Made by a program: the position numbers and the translations under genes. The notes beneath the pieces are model-generated. The model ran no database searches, was not told the DNA's origin, and was given only the letters and a program-made list of their open reading frames with translations. From NCBI GenBank assembly GCA_003663355.1, contig QMZV01000011.1, forward strand, positions 1-17,100: a stretch of 17,100 bases of DNA, read 5' to 3'. Shown here in pieces: positions 1 to 6,366 of the stretch (the first letter of the stretch is position 1; every line of letters starts with the position of its first letter). The stretch is from Candidatus Aenigmatarchaeota archaeon (GTDB lineage: Archaea > Aenigmatarchaeota > Aenigmatarchaeia > QMZS01).

Positions 1-189
1 CTTTTTACCTTTAAATTTAAATAAGTTTAGTATTTCTTTTTTAAATTCTTCTAATGAATAATAAAATCCATCACATTCAAAATGTCTACTTTCAAAGAGA
101 GAATAAAAAAATAGTTTATTTATAAGTTGGGGAGATAGACTCATGAGATCTTCTGGAAAATTTTTGTAAGAAATAATTTGTTTTTCCAT
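1..189 (-). CDS. Partial unrecognised protein (N-terminal 63 residues)
   Basis: An open frame begins with ATG at 189 and reads without a stop to the left edge, giving 63 residues that start MEKQIISYKNFPEDLMSL. It is rich in Phe, Tyr, Leu and Lys, with a Cys at residue 39, and shows no signal peptide or membrane helix. I do not recognise a family. Codon and base use match the neighbouring genes, which supports a real gene over a chance frame. A TATA-like TTTAAATA on this strand (about 228-235) would start a transcript some 15 bases before the ATG. It faces away from the EF-1A gene. The rest of the gene lies outside the window, so function cannot be judged. Confidence 0.55.
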   Translation of the reverse strand, partial: MEKQIISYKNFPEDLMSLSPQLINKLFFYSLFESRHFECDGFYYSLEEFKKEILNLFKFKGKK

Positions 190-227
190 AAATCTTACAA
201 TCTTTAATGTTTAATGTAGAAGTAAAG

Positions 228-235
228 TATTTAAA
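228..235. promoter_or_regulatory. TATA-like element, near-palindromic
   Basis: TATTTAAA sits inside GTATTTAAAG and reads nearly the same on both strands. On the plus strand it lies about 28 bases before the GG at 261-262, where a candidate small RNA would begin. On the minus strand it lies about 43 bases before the ATG at 189. Either or both uses are inferred from spacing only. Confidence 0.35.
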
Positions 236-260
236 GTTTAAAAAACATATTAAAATTATA

Positions 261-330
261 GGTGCATTGATTTTTAAAGTTGCTTCACGACCAGTGCATC
301 AGAAGTAAAAATCAATCAAAAATTTTTCTT
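261..330 (+). ncRNA. Candidate small structured RNA
   Basis: An 11-base perfect inverted repeat (ATTGATTTTTA at 266-276, TAAAAATCAAT at 306-316) encloses a 29-base loop. That loop contains a second possible short pairing, CTTC 283-286 with GAAG 302-305. A TATA-like box lies about 28 bases before position 261, and a T-rich run follows at 323-330. This order (promoter, hairpin, T-run) is what a short independent transcript would show. I found no convincing box C/D, box H/ACA or tRNA signature, so no class is assigned. It could instead be an AT-rich hairpin with no transcript of its own. Confidence 0.35.
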
Positions 331-392
331 CTAAACCCGCATAAAACTCAATAAAATCCAGCTTAAACCAAAAATAATTTAAAAAGAAGGTG

Positions 393-402
393 TATATTTA
401 AA
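393..402 (+). promoter_or_regulatory. TATA box of the EF-1A gene
   Basis: TATATTTAAA is centred about 24 bases before the EF-1A ATG and preceded by a purine-rich stretch (AAAAAGAAGG) in the position of a TFB recognition element. The spacing implies transcription starts at or next to the start codon. Almost the same box precedes the uS12 gene. Confidence 0.65.
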
Positions 403-420
403 ATTTTATTTTTATTATTT

Positions 421-1689
421 ATGGCAGATAAACAACATGTAAATCTGGTTACAATAGGGCACGTAGACCATGGAAAATCAACATTAGTAGGAAGACTGCT
501 GTATGATACAGGGGCAATAAGAGAAGAGGTAATAAGAAAATTAAAAGAAGAGGCAAAAGAGAAGAAGAAAGAGACTTTTGAATTTGCTTTTGTAATGGAT
601 AGACTAAAGGAAGAGAGAGAAAGAGGAGTTACGATAGACTTAGCTTTTAAGGAGTTCAGCACACAGAAATATTATTTCACAATAATTGATGCACCTGGGC
701 ACAGAGATTTCGTCAAGAACATGATTGTTGGAACTTCGCAGGCAGATGTTGCTGTTTTAGTTGTCTCAGCAAAAGAAGGAGTTCAAGAACAGACAAAAGA
801 ACATGCCTACCTATCAAAGATTTTGGGTGTTGATCAGATTATTGTTGCTTTGAATAAGATGGATGCTGTGAACTATGATCAAACAAGATTCAATGAAGTT
901 AAGAGCGAAGTGGAGAAACTATTGAAAGGAGTTGGTTATAAAATAGAGGAAGTGAAAATAATACCAGTTTCAGCATATAAAGGAGATAATGTTGCAAAAA
1001 AAAGTGAAAATATGGGTTGGTATACAGGTCCAACAATTCTTGAGGCTCTAGATAATATAAAACCACCAACCAGACCAGTAGATAAACCTTTAAGATTGCC
1101 TGTTCAGGATGTGTATTCAATTACAGGAGTTGGAACAGTTCCAGTTGGAAGAGTTGAAACAGGAGTTATGAAAGCAAATCAAACAGTAGTAATAATGCCT
1201 GCAGGAATAAAAGCAGAAGTAAGATCAATAGAGATGCACCATCAGCCTTTACAGGAAGCGAAGGCAGGAGATAATATTGGTTTTAACCTAAGAGGTGTTG
1301 GAAAAGGAGATATTAAGAAAGGAGATGTTGTATGCGACCAAAATAATTTAGCACCAGTTGCAGAGGAATTTACAGCTCAAATCATTGTTTTAAACCACCC
1401 AACAGTTATTGCTCCTGGATATACACCTGTCTTTCATATACACACAGCACAAGTAACCTGCAAAATAACAGAAATTCAGAAGAAAATAGATCCAAGGACA
1501 GGGCAGACAGTTCAAGAAAATCCAGAGTATATAAAAACAGGAGATGCTGCAATAATAAAAGTTAAGCCAACAAAACCTGTAGTAATAGAGAGGCAAAGAG
1601 ATTTCCCACAGCTAGCAAGATTTGCAATCAGAGACATGGGCCAAACTGTTGCAGCAGGAATTTGTATAGACTTAGTGCCAAAAAAATAA
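421..1689 (+). CDS. tuf: Archaeal translation elongation factor 1A (EF-Tu homologue)
   Basis: This GTPase delivers aminoacyl-tRNA to the ribosomal A site in the cytoplasm. The 422 residues match the usual archaeal length. The G1 P-loop GHVDHGKST is at residues 13-21, followed by switch I with ERERGVTID, DAPGH (G3), NKMD (G4) and SAY (G5). The two beta-barrel domains follow, with the family signature region HTAQVTCKI near the C-terminus and an ending in GICIDLVPKK. The start MADKQHVNLVTIGHVDHG matches archaeal relatives in length before the P-loop, and a TATA box lies about 24 bases upstream. It stands apart from ribosomal genes such as uS7 and uS10 that often accompany it. A GNAT acetyltransferase follows after 32 bases. 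Identification is very firm. Confidence 0.98.
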   Translation: MADKQHVNLVTIGHVDHGKSTLVGRLLYDTGAIREEVIRKLKEEAKEKKKETFEFAFVMDRLKEERERGVTIDLAFKEFSTQKYYFTIIDAPGHRDFVKNMIVGTSQADVAVLVVSAKEGVQEQTKEHAYLSKILGVDQIIVALNKMDAVNYDQTRFNEVKSEVEKLLKGVGYKIEEVKIIPVSAYKGDNVAKKSENMGWYTGPTILEALDNIKPPTRPVDKPLRLPVQDVYSITGVGTVPVGRVETGVMKANQTVVIMPAGIKAEVRSIEMHHQPLQEAKAGDNIGFNLRGVGKGDIKKGDVVCDQNNLAPVAEEFTAQIIVLNHPTVIAPGYTPVFHIHTAQVTCKITEIQKKIDPRTGQTVQENPEYIKTGDAAIIKVKPTKPVVIERQRDFPQLARFAIRDMGQTVAAGICIDLVPKK

Positions 1690-1721
1690 ATTTCAAATAA
1701 TTTTTTATTTTTTAGGTTTTT

Positions 1722-2216
1722 ATGTTGATAAGAGAAGCTATATTATCTGATGTTCCAGAGTTAAATAAATTGCTAAATTCTGTTGCAAGAGAAAAAATAC
1801 ATTTGTCAGTAAATAAAACAAAAACTCTAAAGGAAAGAGAAAAATGGTTTAAAAAATATTTGGAAAAGAGAAAGAAAAACAAGAAAATTATGCTTGTCTG
1901 CCTTAAAAATAATAAGATTGTTGGTTTTTCTTCTGCAAAAAGAAAAAATGGAAAAAAGAGTCATGTTTGGGAAATCAGTTATCAAGTAAAAAAAGAGTAT
2001 CGCAAAATTGGGATTGGTTCAACTTTGCTTTCAAAATTGTTGGATTATCTTAAAAATATAGGTGCAGAGCAGATAATTGCTTTTGTGATAGAAACAAATA
2101 AAGCTTCTGCAACTTTATTAAAAAAATTTGGTTTTGAGGAAGTTGGAAGAATAAAAAAAGGAATAAAAATTGGAGAAAATTATTGCGATTATATTCTTTT
2201 TCAGAAAACTCTTTAA
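1722..2216 (+). CDS. GNAT-family N-acetyltransferase
   Basis: This 164-residue protein has the GNAT layout: an N-terminal IREA start typical of RimI/RimJ-like enzymes, a central strand (KIVGFSSA), and the acetyl-CoA pyrophosphate-binding motif YRKIGIGSTLL at about residues 93-103 (R/QxxGxG/A pattern). The usual late motif follows, an Asn before a helix and then KKFGFEEVGRIKKG. Such enzymes transfer an acetyl group from acetyl-CoA to an amine; the substrate (protein N-terminus, small amine or other) cannot be told from sequence. It begins 32 bases after EF-1A and may be cotranscribed with it. The gene is followed by a small inverted repeat shared with the convergent rpoK. It is very Lys-rich, in keeping with AT-rich coding. 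Confidence 0.88.
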   Translation: MLIREAILSDVPELNKLLNSVAREKIHLSVNKTKTLKEREKWFKKYLEKRKKNKKIMLVCLKNNKIVGFSSAKRKNGKKSHVWEISYQVKKEYRKIGIGSTLLSKLLDYLKNIGAEQIIAFVIETNKASATLLKKFGFEEVGRIKKGIKIGENYCDYILFQKTL

Positions 2217-2249
2217 ACTTTTTCCTACTTTTACATGGAGTCTCCTTGT

Positions 2250-2272
2250 TTAAAATGAAATACTCATTTTAA
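2250..2272. terminator. Hairpin between convergent genes
   Basis: TTAAAATGA (2250-2258) and TCATTTTAA (2264-2272) form a perfect 9-base inverted repeat around a 5-base loop. It sits between the ends of the GNAT gene (plus) and rpoK (minus), so it could act for both strands. Archaeal terminators rely mainly on T-runs, so hairpin function is inferred. Confidence 0.35.
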
Positions 2273-2276
2273 TAGT

Positions 2277-2438
2277 TTATTCTCTCACAACAACAATTGG
2301 AAGCACACCTTTTTTAAATTCAAGTTCAGCAATCTCTACAGGTTTTCCCTTTGCTTTTACAAGAGGAGGAGCTCCATAAGATAGTTGTAATGCCCTTGCT
2401 CCAATTATTCTCGCCATTTCAAATCTTGTTAGTTCCAT
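2277..2438 (-). CDS. rpoK: DNA-directed RNA polymerase subunit K (Rpb6/omega homologue)
   Basis: This short gene encodes 53 residues beginning MELTRFEMARIIGARALQLS and continuing with SYGAPPLV, then EIAELEF and a hydrophobic strand ending in VVVRE. The core TRFExARIIGARALQLSxGAP is the diagnostic Rpb6/RpoK signature: the subunit clamps the largest polymerase subunit and helps assembly. It is at the short end for RpoK, with almost no N-terminal extension before the conserved core. A TATA-like TTTATAATT on this strand (2458-2466) is centred about 24 bases before the ATG and overlaps the end of the upstream thioredoxin gene, so rpoK probably has its own leaderless promoter. It was easy to overlook because of its length. 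Confidence 0.95.
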   Translation of the reverse strand: MELTRFEMARIIGARALQLSYGAPPLVKAKGKPVEIAELEFKKGVLPIVVVRE

Positions 2439-2449
2439 AACAAAATTAA

Positions 2450-2776
2450 TTAAGAAAAATTATAAAATAAACTACAAAACCTGCTGAAAAATGATTTCTT
2501 TAAACCAAGACTTTTTTCAATTTTATTTCTCAAAAAATCTTCGCTTGGAGAACCGACAATTCTTTGAATTTCATTATTTTTATCATCCAAAAACAATATC
2601 GTTGGAACCGCCATAATGTTATATTTTGAGGCAAGCTCTTTTCCTTCCGATGTTTTCATTCTTATCTTTTTTAAACACAATCCATAATTATAATACTCAG
2701 GAGCAATCTTTTCTACAACTTTCTCAGCATTTGGACAGTGCGGACAGTTAGAAGAGACAAAAATAAGGAGTTTCAT
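2450..2776 (-). CDS. Small thioredoxin/glutaredoxin-like protein
   Basis: A 108-residue cytoplasmic thioredoxin-fold protein. The start MKLLIFVSSNCPHCPNAEKV gives the first beta strand and a CPHC redox pair at residues 11-14. The cis-proline loop is seen as NIMAVPTILFLD. Such proteins reduce or exchange disulfides in client proteins. No signal peptide is present. The CPHC pair is like those of archaeal small thioredoxins and of DsbA; Trx is usually CGPC. The C-terminal tail (FCSLFYNFS) carries one more Cys and overlaps the rpoK promoter. It could supply electrons to the CcdA-like membrane relay encoded at 14149-15807, but that link is inference only. It is divergent from the archaemetzincin-like gene. 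Confidence 0.88.
   Translation of the reverse strand: MKLLIFVSSNCPHCPNAEKVVEKIAPEYYNYGLCLKKIRMKTSEGKELASKYNIMAVPTILFLDDKNNEIQRIVGSPSEDFLRNKIEKSLGLKKSFFSRFCSLFYNFS
2458..2466 (-). promoter_or_regulatory. TATA box of rpoK, inside the thioredoxin gene
   Basis: Read on the minus strand this is TTTATAATT, centred about 24 bases before the rpoK ATG at 2438. It lies within the last codons of the thioredoxin gene. Confidence 0.5.
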
Positions 2777-2835
2777 AAAATTAGTTTTTTTATTACAAAA
2801 ACTATTTCCAAATTATATTTCTTACTAATAAAATT

Positions 2836-3360
2836 ATGAGGACTGAATTAGATATAATCCCTTTAGAAAAAATAAGTGAAGAGGTGATTTTGGCTCTAAA
2901 GCAAGAATTGAAAGATAGAAATTTTATCGTCAGAATCTATGCTAAAATGAATATTCCAAAAACAGCTTTGAATATCTACAGAAAACAGTATAATGCGAAA
3001 ATTATTTTGGATACTTTAAGAAAGTTAAAAGGAAATATAGTTGCAATAACAAATTTAGATCTTTATATAGATAAACTAAATTTTGTATTTTCTGTTGCTG
3101 AGTATGACGGACCATCTTTAATATCAATTTACAGATTGGACCCAAAATTTTATCAAGAAAAACCCAATTTTGATTTATTAATTGACAGATTGGTAAAAGA
3201 GGTTTTATATTGTATTGGAAAAATGAAAGGTATGAGAGATTGCCAAAATATAAAGTGTATAATGCACAGAGCAAGTTCTGCAAGAGATTTGGATTATAAA
3301 GAAAAAGAATTTTGTAAAGATTGCAAAATTAATAATGCAATAAAAGGATTTGAATTATGA
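2836..3360 (+). CDS. Archaemetzincin-like protein lacking the catalytic site
   Basis: This 174-residue protein follows the archaemetzincin (peptidase M54) plan. RKQYNAKIILDTL (49-61), AITNLDLYIDKLNFVFSVAE (70-89) and an IYRLDPKFY segment match the family strands, and the C-terminal zinc site C136-x4-C141-x-M143-x16-C160-x2-C163 is kept. In the family the active site reads HExxHxxGxxHC; the aligned segment here is YCIGKMKGMRDC (125-136). All three zinc-binding His and the catalytic Glu are replaced (Tyr125, Cys126, Lys129, Asp135), while the Gly residues, C136 and the following Cys remain. It should therefore not be an active metallopeptidase, though it probably folds around the structural zinc. 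The last four bases overlap the EndA start (ATGA), so the two are probably translated together. Its role is unknown; binding a peptide or an RNA-processing partner is speculation. Confidence 0.82.
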   Translation: MRTELDIIPLEKISEEVILALKQELKDRNFIVRIYAKMNIPKTALNIYRKQYNAKIILDTLRKLKGNIVAITNLDLYIDKLNFVFSVAEYDGPSLISIYRLDPKFYQEKPNFDLLIDRLVKEVLYCIGKMKGMRDCQNIKCIMHRASSARDLDYKEKEFCKDCKINNAIKGFEL

Positions 3361-3950
3361 AAGAGAAGGAAAAAAAGAAAGTTAATAAAAAATTAGAAGA
3401 TTTGAAAAAGAAAAAAATTTATAAAGGGGTTCTTTTAAAAAATAAAGTTTATGTATTTGATAAAACAGAAGCAGAGGAAGTTTATGATATTGGGTGCTTT
3501 GGAAAAATAAAAGATGATAAAAATGAATTATCTTTAGAGGAATCTCTTTTGCTGATGAAGAGGAATAGATTAAAAGTGTTTAAGGATGATAAAGAAATGA
3601 ATGAAGAAGAATTTTATAAATATGCTTGCTCTGTTGATGATGAATTTCCATGGAAATATACAGTTTATGAGGATTTAAGAAACAGGGGTCTTCTTGTAAG
3701 AACAGGTTTTAAGTTTGGAACTCATTTTAGGGTTTATGCAAGAGGTGTAAAATTGAAGAGAGGCCCAAAAACTTTGAAAGAACACACAAAATGGATTGTT
3801 CACGCTGTTCCTGAAAATTATATCTGCTCTTTCCCAGAATTATCTAGAGCAGTTAGATTAGCGCATAATATAAGGGCAAAAATGCTTTGGGCTGTTGTTG
3901 ATGAAGAGGGAGATGTAACTTATTATGAGATAATCAGAAAGACCCCTTAA
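3357..3950 (+). CDS. endA: tRNA-splicing endonuclease EndA
   Basis: EndA cuts introns from precursor tRNAs at bulge-helix-bulge sites. The 197 residues contain an N-terminal domain (about 20-90) and the catalytic C-terminal domain: YTVYEDLRNRGLLVRTGFKF (101-120), then GTHFRVYARG with Tyr127, His143 in KEHTKWIVHAV and Lys175 in RAKMLWAVVDEEGD. These three form the catalytic triad. Length and a single catalytic domain fit the homotetrameric type. The spacing between Tyr127 and His143 (16) is longer than in the Methanocaldococcus enzyme, owing to a basic insert (KLKRGPKTLK). The gene overlaps the archaemetzincin-like gene by four bases, and a zinc-ribbon gene starts six bases after its stop. A highly Lys-rich N-terminus precedes the domain; an internal start is possible but not needed. 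Confidence 0.95.
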   Translation: MKEKEKKKVNKKLEDLKKKKIYKGVLLKNKVYVFDKTEAEEVYDIGCFGKIKDDKNELSLEESLLLMKRNRLKVFKDDKEMNEEEFYKYACSVDDEFPWKYTVYEDLRNRGLLVRTGFKFGTHFRVYARGVKLKRGPKTLKEHTKWIVHAVPENYICSFPELSRAVRLAHNIRAKMLWAVVDEEGDVTYYEIIRKTP

Positions 3951-3956
3951 TTTATA

Positions 3957-4106
3957 ATGGATAAAACAAAAAAAGTTTATAAATGCCCAAAATGCGGATC
4001 AAAAAATCTTATATGTTTTATGGGTTTTCAGACAGGAATGAAGTATCAGTGTTTAGATTGCGGTTATATTGGACCCTTGAAAATTGAAGAAACTGAAACA
4101 AGATAA
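3957..4106 (+). CDS. Small zinc-ribbon protein, 49 residues
   Basis: The frame starts ATG at 3957, six bases after the endA stop, and ends TAA at 4104-4106. It encodes MDKTKKVYKCPKCGSKNLIC and a second knuckle CLDCGYIGP. Cys10, Cys13, Cys32 and Cys35 form a classic CPxC...CxxC zinc ribbon, as in many archaeal small nucleic-acid or translation-associated proteins. There is nothing else in the protein. Tight spacing to endA implies a shared transcript and perhaps a shared RNA-related role. No more specific family can be named. The short length and AT-rich context would make automatic calling uncertain, but the four spaced cysteines make a chance frame unlikely. Confidence 0.85.
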   Translation: MDKTKKVYKCPKCGSKNLICFMGFQTGMKYQCLDCGYIGPLKIEETETR

Positions 4107-4123
4107 ATTAAAGTTTTATATAT

Positions 4124-4696
4124 ATGGGTAAGGAAGAAGTAAATAAAGTGAGAAAAACTATAGAGCAAAATCCTTCTTTAAGAAAGAGAATATATAATTG
4201 TTTGACCGGAAACTGCAAAGAAAAAATAATTGGAGAAAGCACAAGGATTGTATATAGAATTGAAGATTTTGCTTTAAAGGTCCCTAGAACTAATTTTTTA
4301 GGGCAAGAAGAGATTGTGAAAGAAATAGCTTTTTTTAATTATATTGAAAATAGAAATTATCCTGCACCGGAATTTACTATTGGAGTAAAAACAAATGATA
4401 TGTATGGAATACTTACTCAGGATTTGACAGAAGGAGGAAAATATATAGTTAGAGATTTTGGCAGAGAATTAAAACAACTTGAAAATTATAAGGACTTGCT
4501 TAGGAAATGGTCAGAATATTATGGGGCACTTTGTAATATATTTGGTGAGAGGATTAATACAGCATTATTTGTTCAAATTGAAGGAAATTCTGGGCAACTC
4601 ATATTTGGCGATGGTGATCAGTTAAAAGTAACTCCAGAAATTATTGAAGAACTTGATAGGGATTACAAAAAGAAATCTTATATTATAGAGATTTGA
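4124..4696 (+). CDS. Unrecognised protein with protein-kinase-like N-lobe features
   Basis: This 190-residue protein begins 17 bases after the zinc ribbon. From about residue 35 it resembles the small lobe of a kinase: IIGESTRIVYRIEDFALKVP looks like strands 1-3 with a Lys in the position that grips ATP, EIVKEIAFFNYIE could be helix C with its Glu, and MYGILTQDLTEGGKY could be strand 5 and the hinge. Later, LIFGDGDQLKV may echo the metal-binding DFG region. There is no HRD-type catalytic loop and the C-lobe is far too short, so if related to kinases or aminoglycoside phosphotransferases it is reduced or inactive. This reading is tentative. The TATATAT just before the ATG may be a TATA box, in which case a later start such as the GTG at 4148 should be considered. 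uS12 follows after 36 bases. Confidence 0.7.
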   Translation: MGKEEVNKVRKTIEQNPSLRKRIYNCLTGNCKEKIIGESTRIVYRIEDFALKVPRTNFLGQEEIVKEIAFFNYIENRNYPAPEFTIGVKTNDMYGILTQDLTEGGKYIVRDFGRELKQLENYKDLLRKWSEYYGALCNIFGERINTALFVQIEGNSGQLIFGDGDQLKVTPEIIEELDRDYKKKSYIIEI

Positions 4697-4702
4697 AGAA
4701 AG

Positions 4703-4712
4703 TATATTTAAA
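4703..4712 (+). promoter_or_regulatory. TATA box of the uS12 gene
   Basis: TATATTTAAA with flanking GAAGAAAG upstream is centred about 26 bases before the uS12 ATG at 4733. It is nearly identical to the EF-1A promoter and again places the transcript start at the start codon. Confidence 0.65.
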
Positions 4713-4732
4713 TTCTAAAAACAAATTATAAG

Positions 4733-5155
4733 ATGGGAATGTTTAATGCGAGGAAATTGAGAGAAAAGAGAAAAAAAGCCAGATGGAAAAAAAGAAGTTA
4801 TAGAGTGAGGATGCTTTCTTTAAAAAAGAAAATGGACCCTTTAGAGGGTTCTCCTCAAGCAAAAGGTCTTGTTTTAAGCAAGAGGCAATTAGAACAAAAA
4901 CAACCACATTCTGGGATGATTAAATGTGTTAGAGTAAAATTAATCAAGAATGGAAAAGAAGTTACTGCGCATTTGCCAAGAGATAAAGCAATAAATCATG
5001 TTCAAGAGCATGATGAAGTAACTATTGAAGGAATTGGGGGTTCTCAGGGAAAATCAGTAGGTTCAATTCCAGGTGTTAGATACAGAGTTTGCGCTGTAAA
5101 TGGAATAAGTTTAGAGATGCTTAGAACAGGAAGAAAGCAGAGAGCAACAAGATAA
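4733..5155 (+). CDS. rps12: 30S ribosomal protein S12 (uS12), archaeal type
   Basis: uS12 sits at the decoding centre of the small subunit. The 140 residues show a basic N-terminal tail, then DPLEGSPQAKGLVL, KCVRVKLIKNGKEVTA, INHVQEHDEVTIEGIGG and IPGVRYRVCAVNGISLEML, all diagnostic for the archaeal/eukaryotic S12 (S23) branch. The start has a TATA box 26 bases upstream. Two positions are odd. The nearly invariant PNSA loop that reaches the codon-anticodon helix reads PHSG (58-61), and the usual PGDGAIN reads PRDKAIN. The codons are clear (CCA CAT TCT GGG), and the rest of the gene is intact, so this is not an obvious frameshift. It is separated from its common neighbours uS7 and the elongation factors. 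Confidence 0.96.
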   Translation: MGMFNARKLREKRKKARWKKRSYRVRMLSLKKKMDPLEGSPQAKGLVLSKRQLEQKQPHSGMIKCVRVKLIKNGKEVTAHLPRDKAINHVQEHDEVTIEGIGGSQGKSVGSIPGVRYRVCAVNGISLEMLRTGRKQRATR

Positions 5156-5231
5156 AAATAAATTTATTACACCGTTATAATTTTTATGATAAACTGATTG
5201 AAACTAAATCTTTATTAAACACTCTATTATT

Positions 5232-6290
5232 ATGAAAATAAAAGAATTTGAAAAACTTTTTGGATTCAAACCAAAATTTGATTATTACACACTTGATTAT
5301 TTATTTAGAGATGGAAATTTTTTCATAAAAAAAGAAAATACAAAGCTTCTAAATCAAATAAAAAAGCTTGCAAATTTAGCTTATCCTGATGAAGGGGATC
5401 CTAAAATTCCAGAAAATAAATGGTATAATTTTTATCTCCCTATTCGAATGGGAAAAGTTGAAGCAATTAGAGTTGCAATTGTAAACTATAAAAATATGTA
5501 TTCATTAATTCCTACAAATTTCACCCCGTTAGAGGTTTATCCAGGAAATGAAAGGATTGAAGAAGAATATTTTGATATTGTAAAAGAGATGATAAGATTT
5601 TCAAAAGTGTTGAAGAAAAATCCGGAAATCATAAAACGTTGTCTTTCTCCAGAGATGAGAACAGGAAAGATATTGGGAAAATACATAATGGAAAAAGTTC
5701 TTTCAAAAAAAGAAAAAGAAAGAATTACAAATGATTATTTTTCATACATGCAAAATATGAAGTTTCTGTATCCAATTTCATTAAAAGATTATCTTGAGAT
5801 TTGTGCAATTTGTTATAAAGCAGCTTTTGGCAATAAAACCAAAGACATGAATTTAGAAGATATGTATAAAAGATGGGCGGATGGAAGGGATTGCGGAATG
5901 TTAAAAATAAAGAAGAAAGAAAGCAAAAAAGCTTTCATATACTGGCTACATCATAAGTCACATTGCGGAGGGCATCCTTTTGAAATAGTATTTAGTTGGC
6001 ATGAGCACGGTATTCATCTCTATCCTCCAAGCAAAGATAACCCTTGGTTTAAAATATATGTTACAAACTATGCATATGCTTGGGATTTTCTAAAAATGGT
6101 AATGGCATTAATTAAAAACAAAATTTCATTTAAAGCCCCAGAGCTTGAAAAGGTTTTGAAATTTCTCGCAGGAGAAACTTATTTTAGAGTGAACGAATAT
6201 GATGAGCACTTTGTTTTCTATCACTCATGCAAAGATAAGAGGAAGTTTATAGAATGGGATAAAATCGAATTGCCAAAATTTAAACCTTAA
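5232..6290 (+). CDS. Unrecognised 352-residue protein with a His/Cys-rich motif
   Basis: I do not recognise this family with confidence. The protein is soluble, with no signal peptide or membrane helix. The N-terminal half is Lys/Tyr-rich and probably alpha/beta. A distinct motif region lies in the second half: WADGRDCGMLKI, then YWLHHKSHCGGHPFEIVF and SWHEHGIHLYPP, about residues 215-280. It is dense in His and Cys with a Gly-Gly-His-Pro-Phe-Glu core, which suggests a metal or catalytic site. The C-terminal part is helical and then ends with strands (HFVFYHSCKDK). Upstream is 76 bases of AT-rich sequence with TTTATTAA about 18 bases before the ATG. It is probably its own transcription unit and converges on the PIN toxin gene. 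Confidence 0.85.
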   Translation: MKIKEFEKLFGFKPKFDYYTLDYLFRDGNFFIKKENTKLLNQIKKLANLAYPDEGDPKIPENKWYNFYLPIRMGKVEAIRVAIVNYKNMYSLIPTNFTPLEVYPGNERIEEEYFDIVKEMIRFSKVLKKNPEIIKRCLSPEMRTGKILGKYIMEKVLSKKEKERITNDYFSYMQNMKFLYPISLKDYLEICAICYKAAFGNKTKDMNLEDMYKRWADGRDCGMLKIKKKESKKAFIYWLHHKSHCGGHPFEIVFSWHEHGIHLYPPSKDNPWFKIYVTNYAYAWDFLKMVMALIKNKISFKAPELEKVLKFLAGETYFRVNEYDEHFVFYHSCKDKRKFIEWDKIELPKFKP

Positions 6291-6366
6291 CTTCACCAAT
6301 TCTAAAGATCACCTTCAATAATTAGAAAATCAAAGATAAACAAATAGTAAGCCCAGAGCATAGGGT

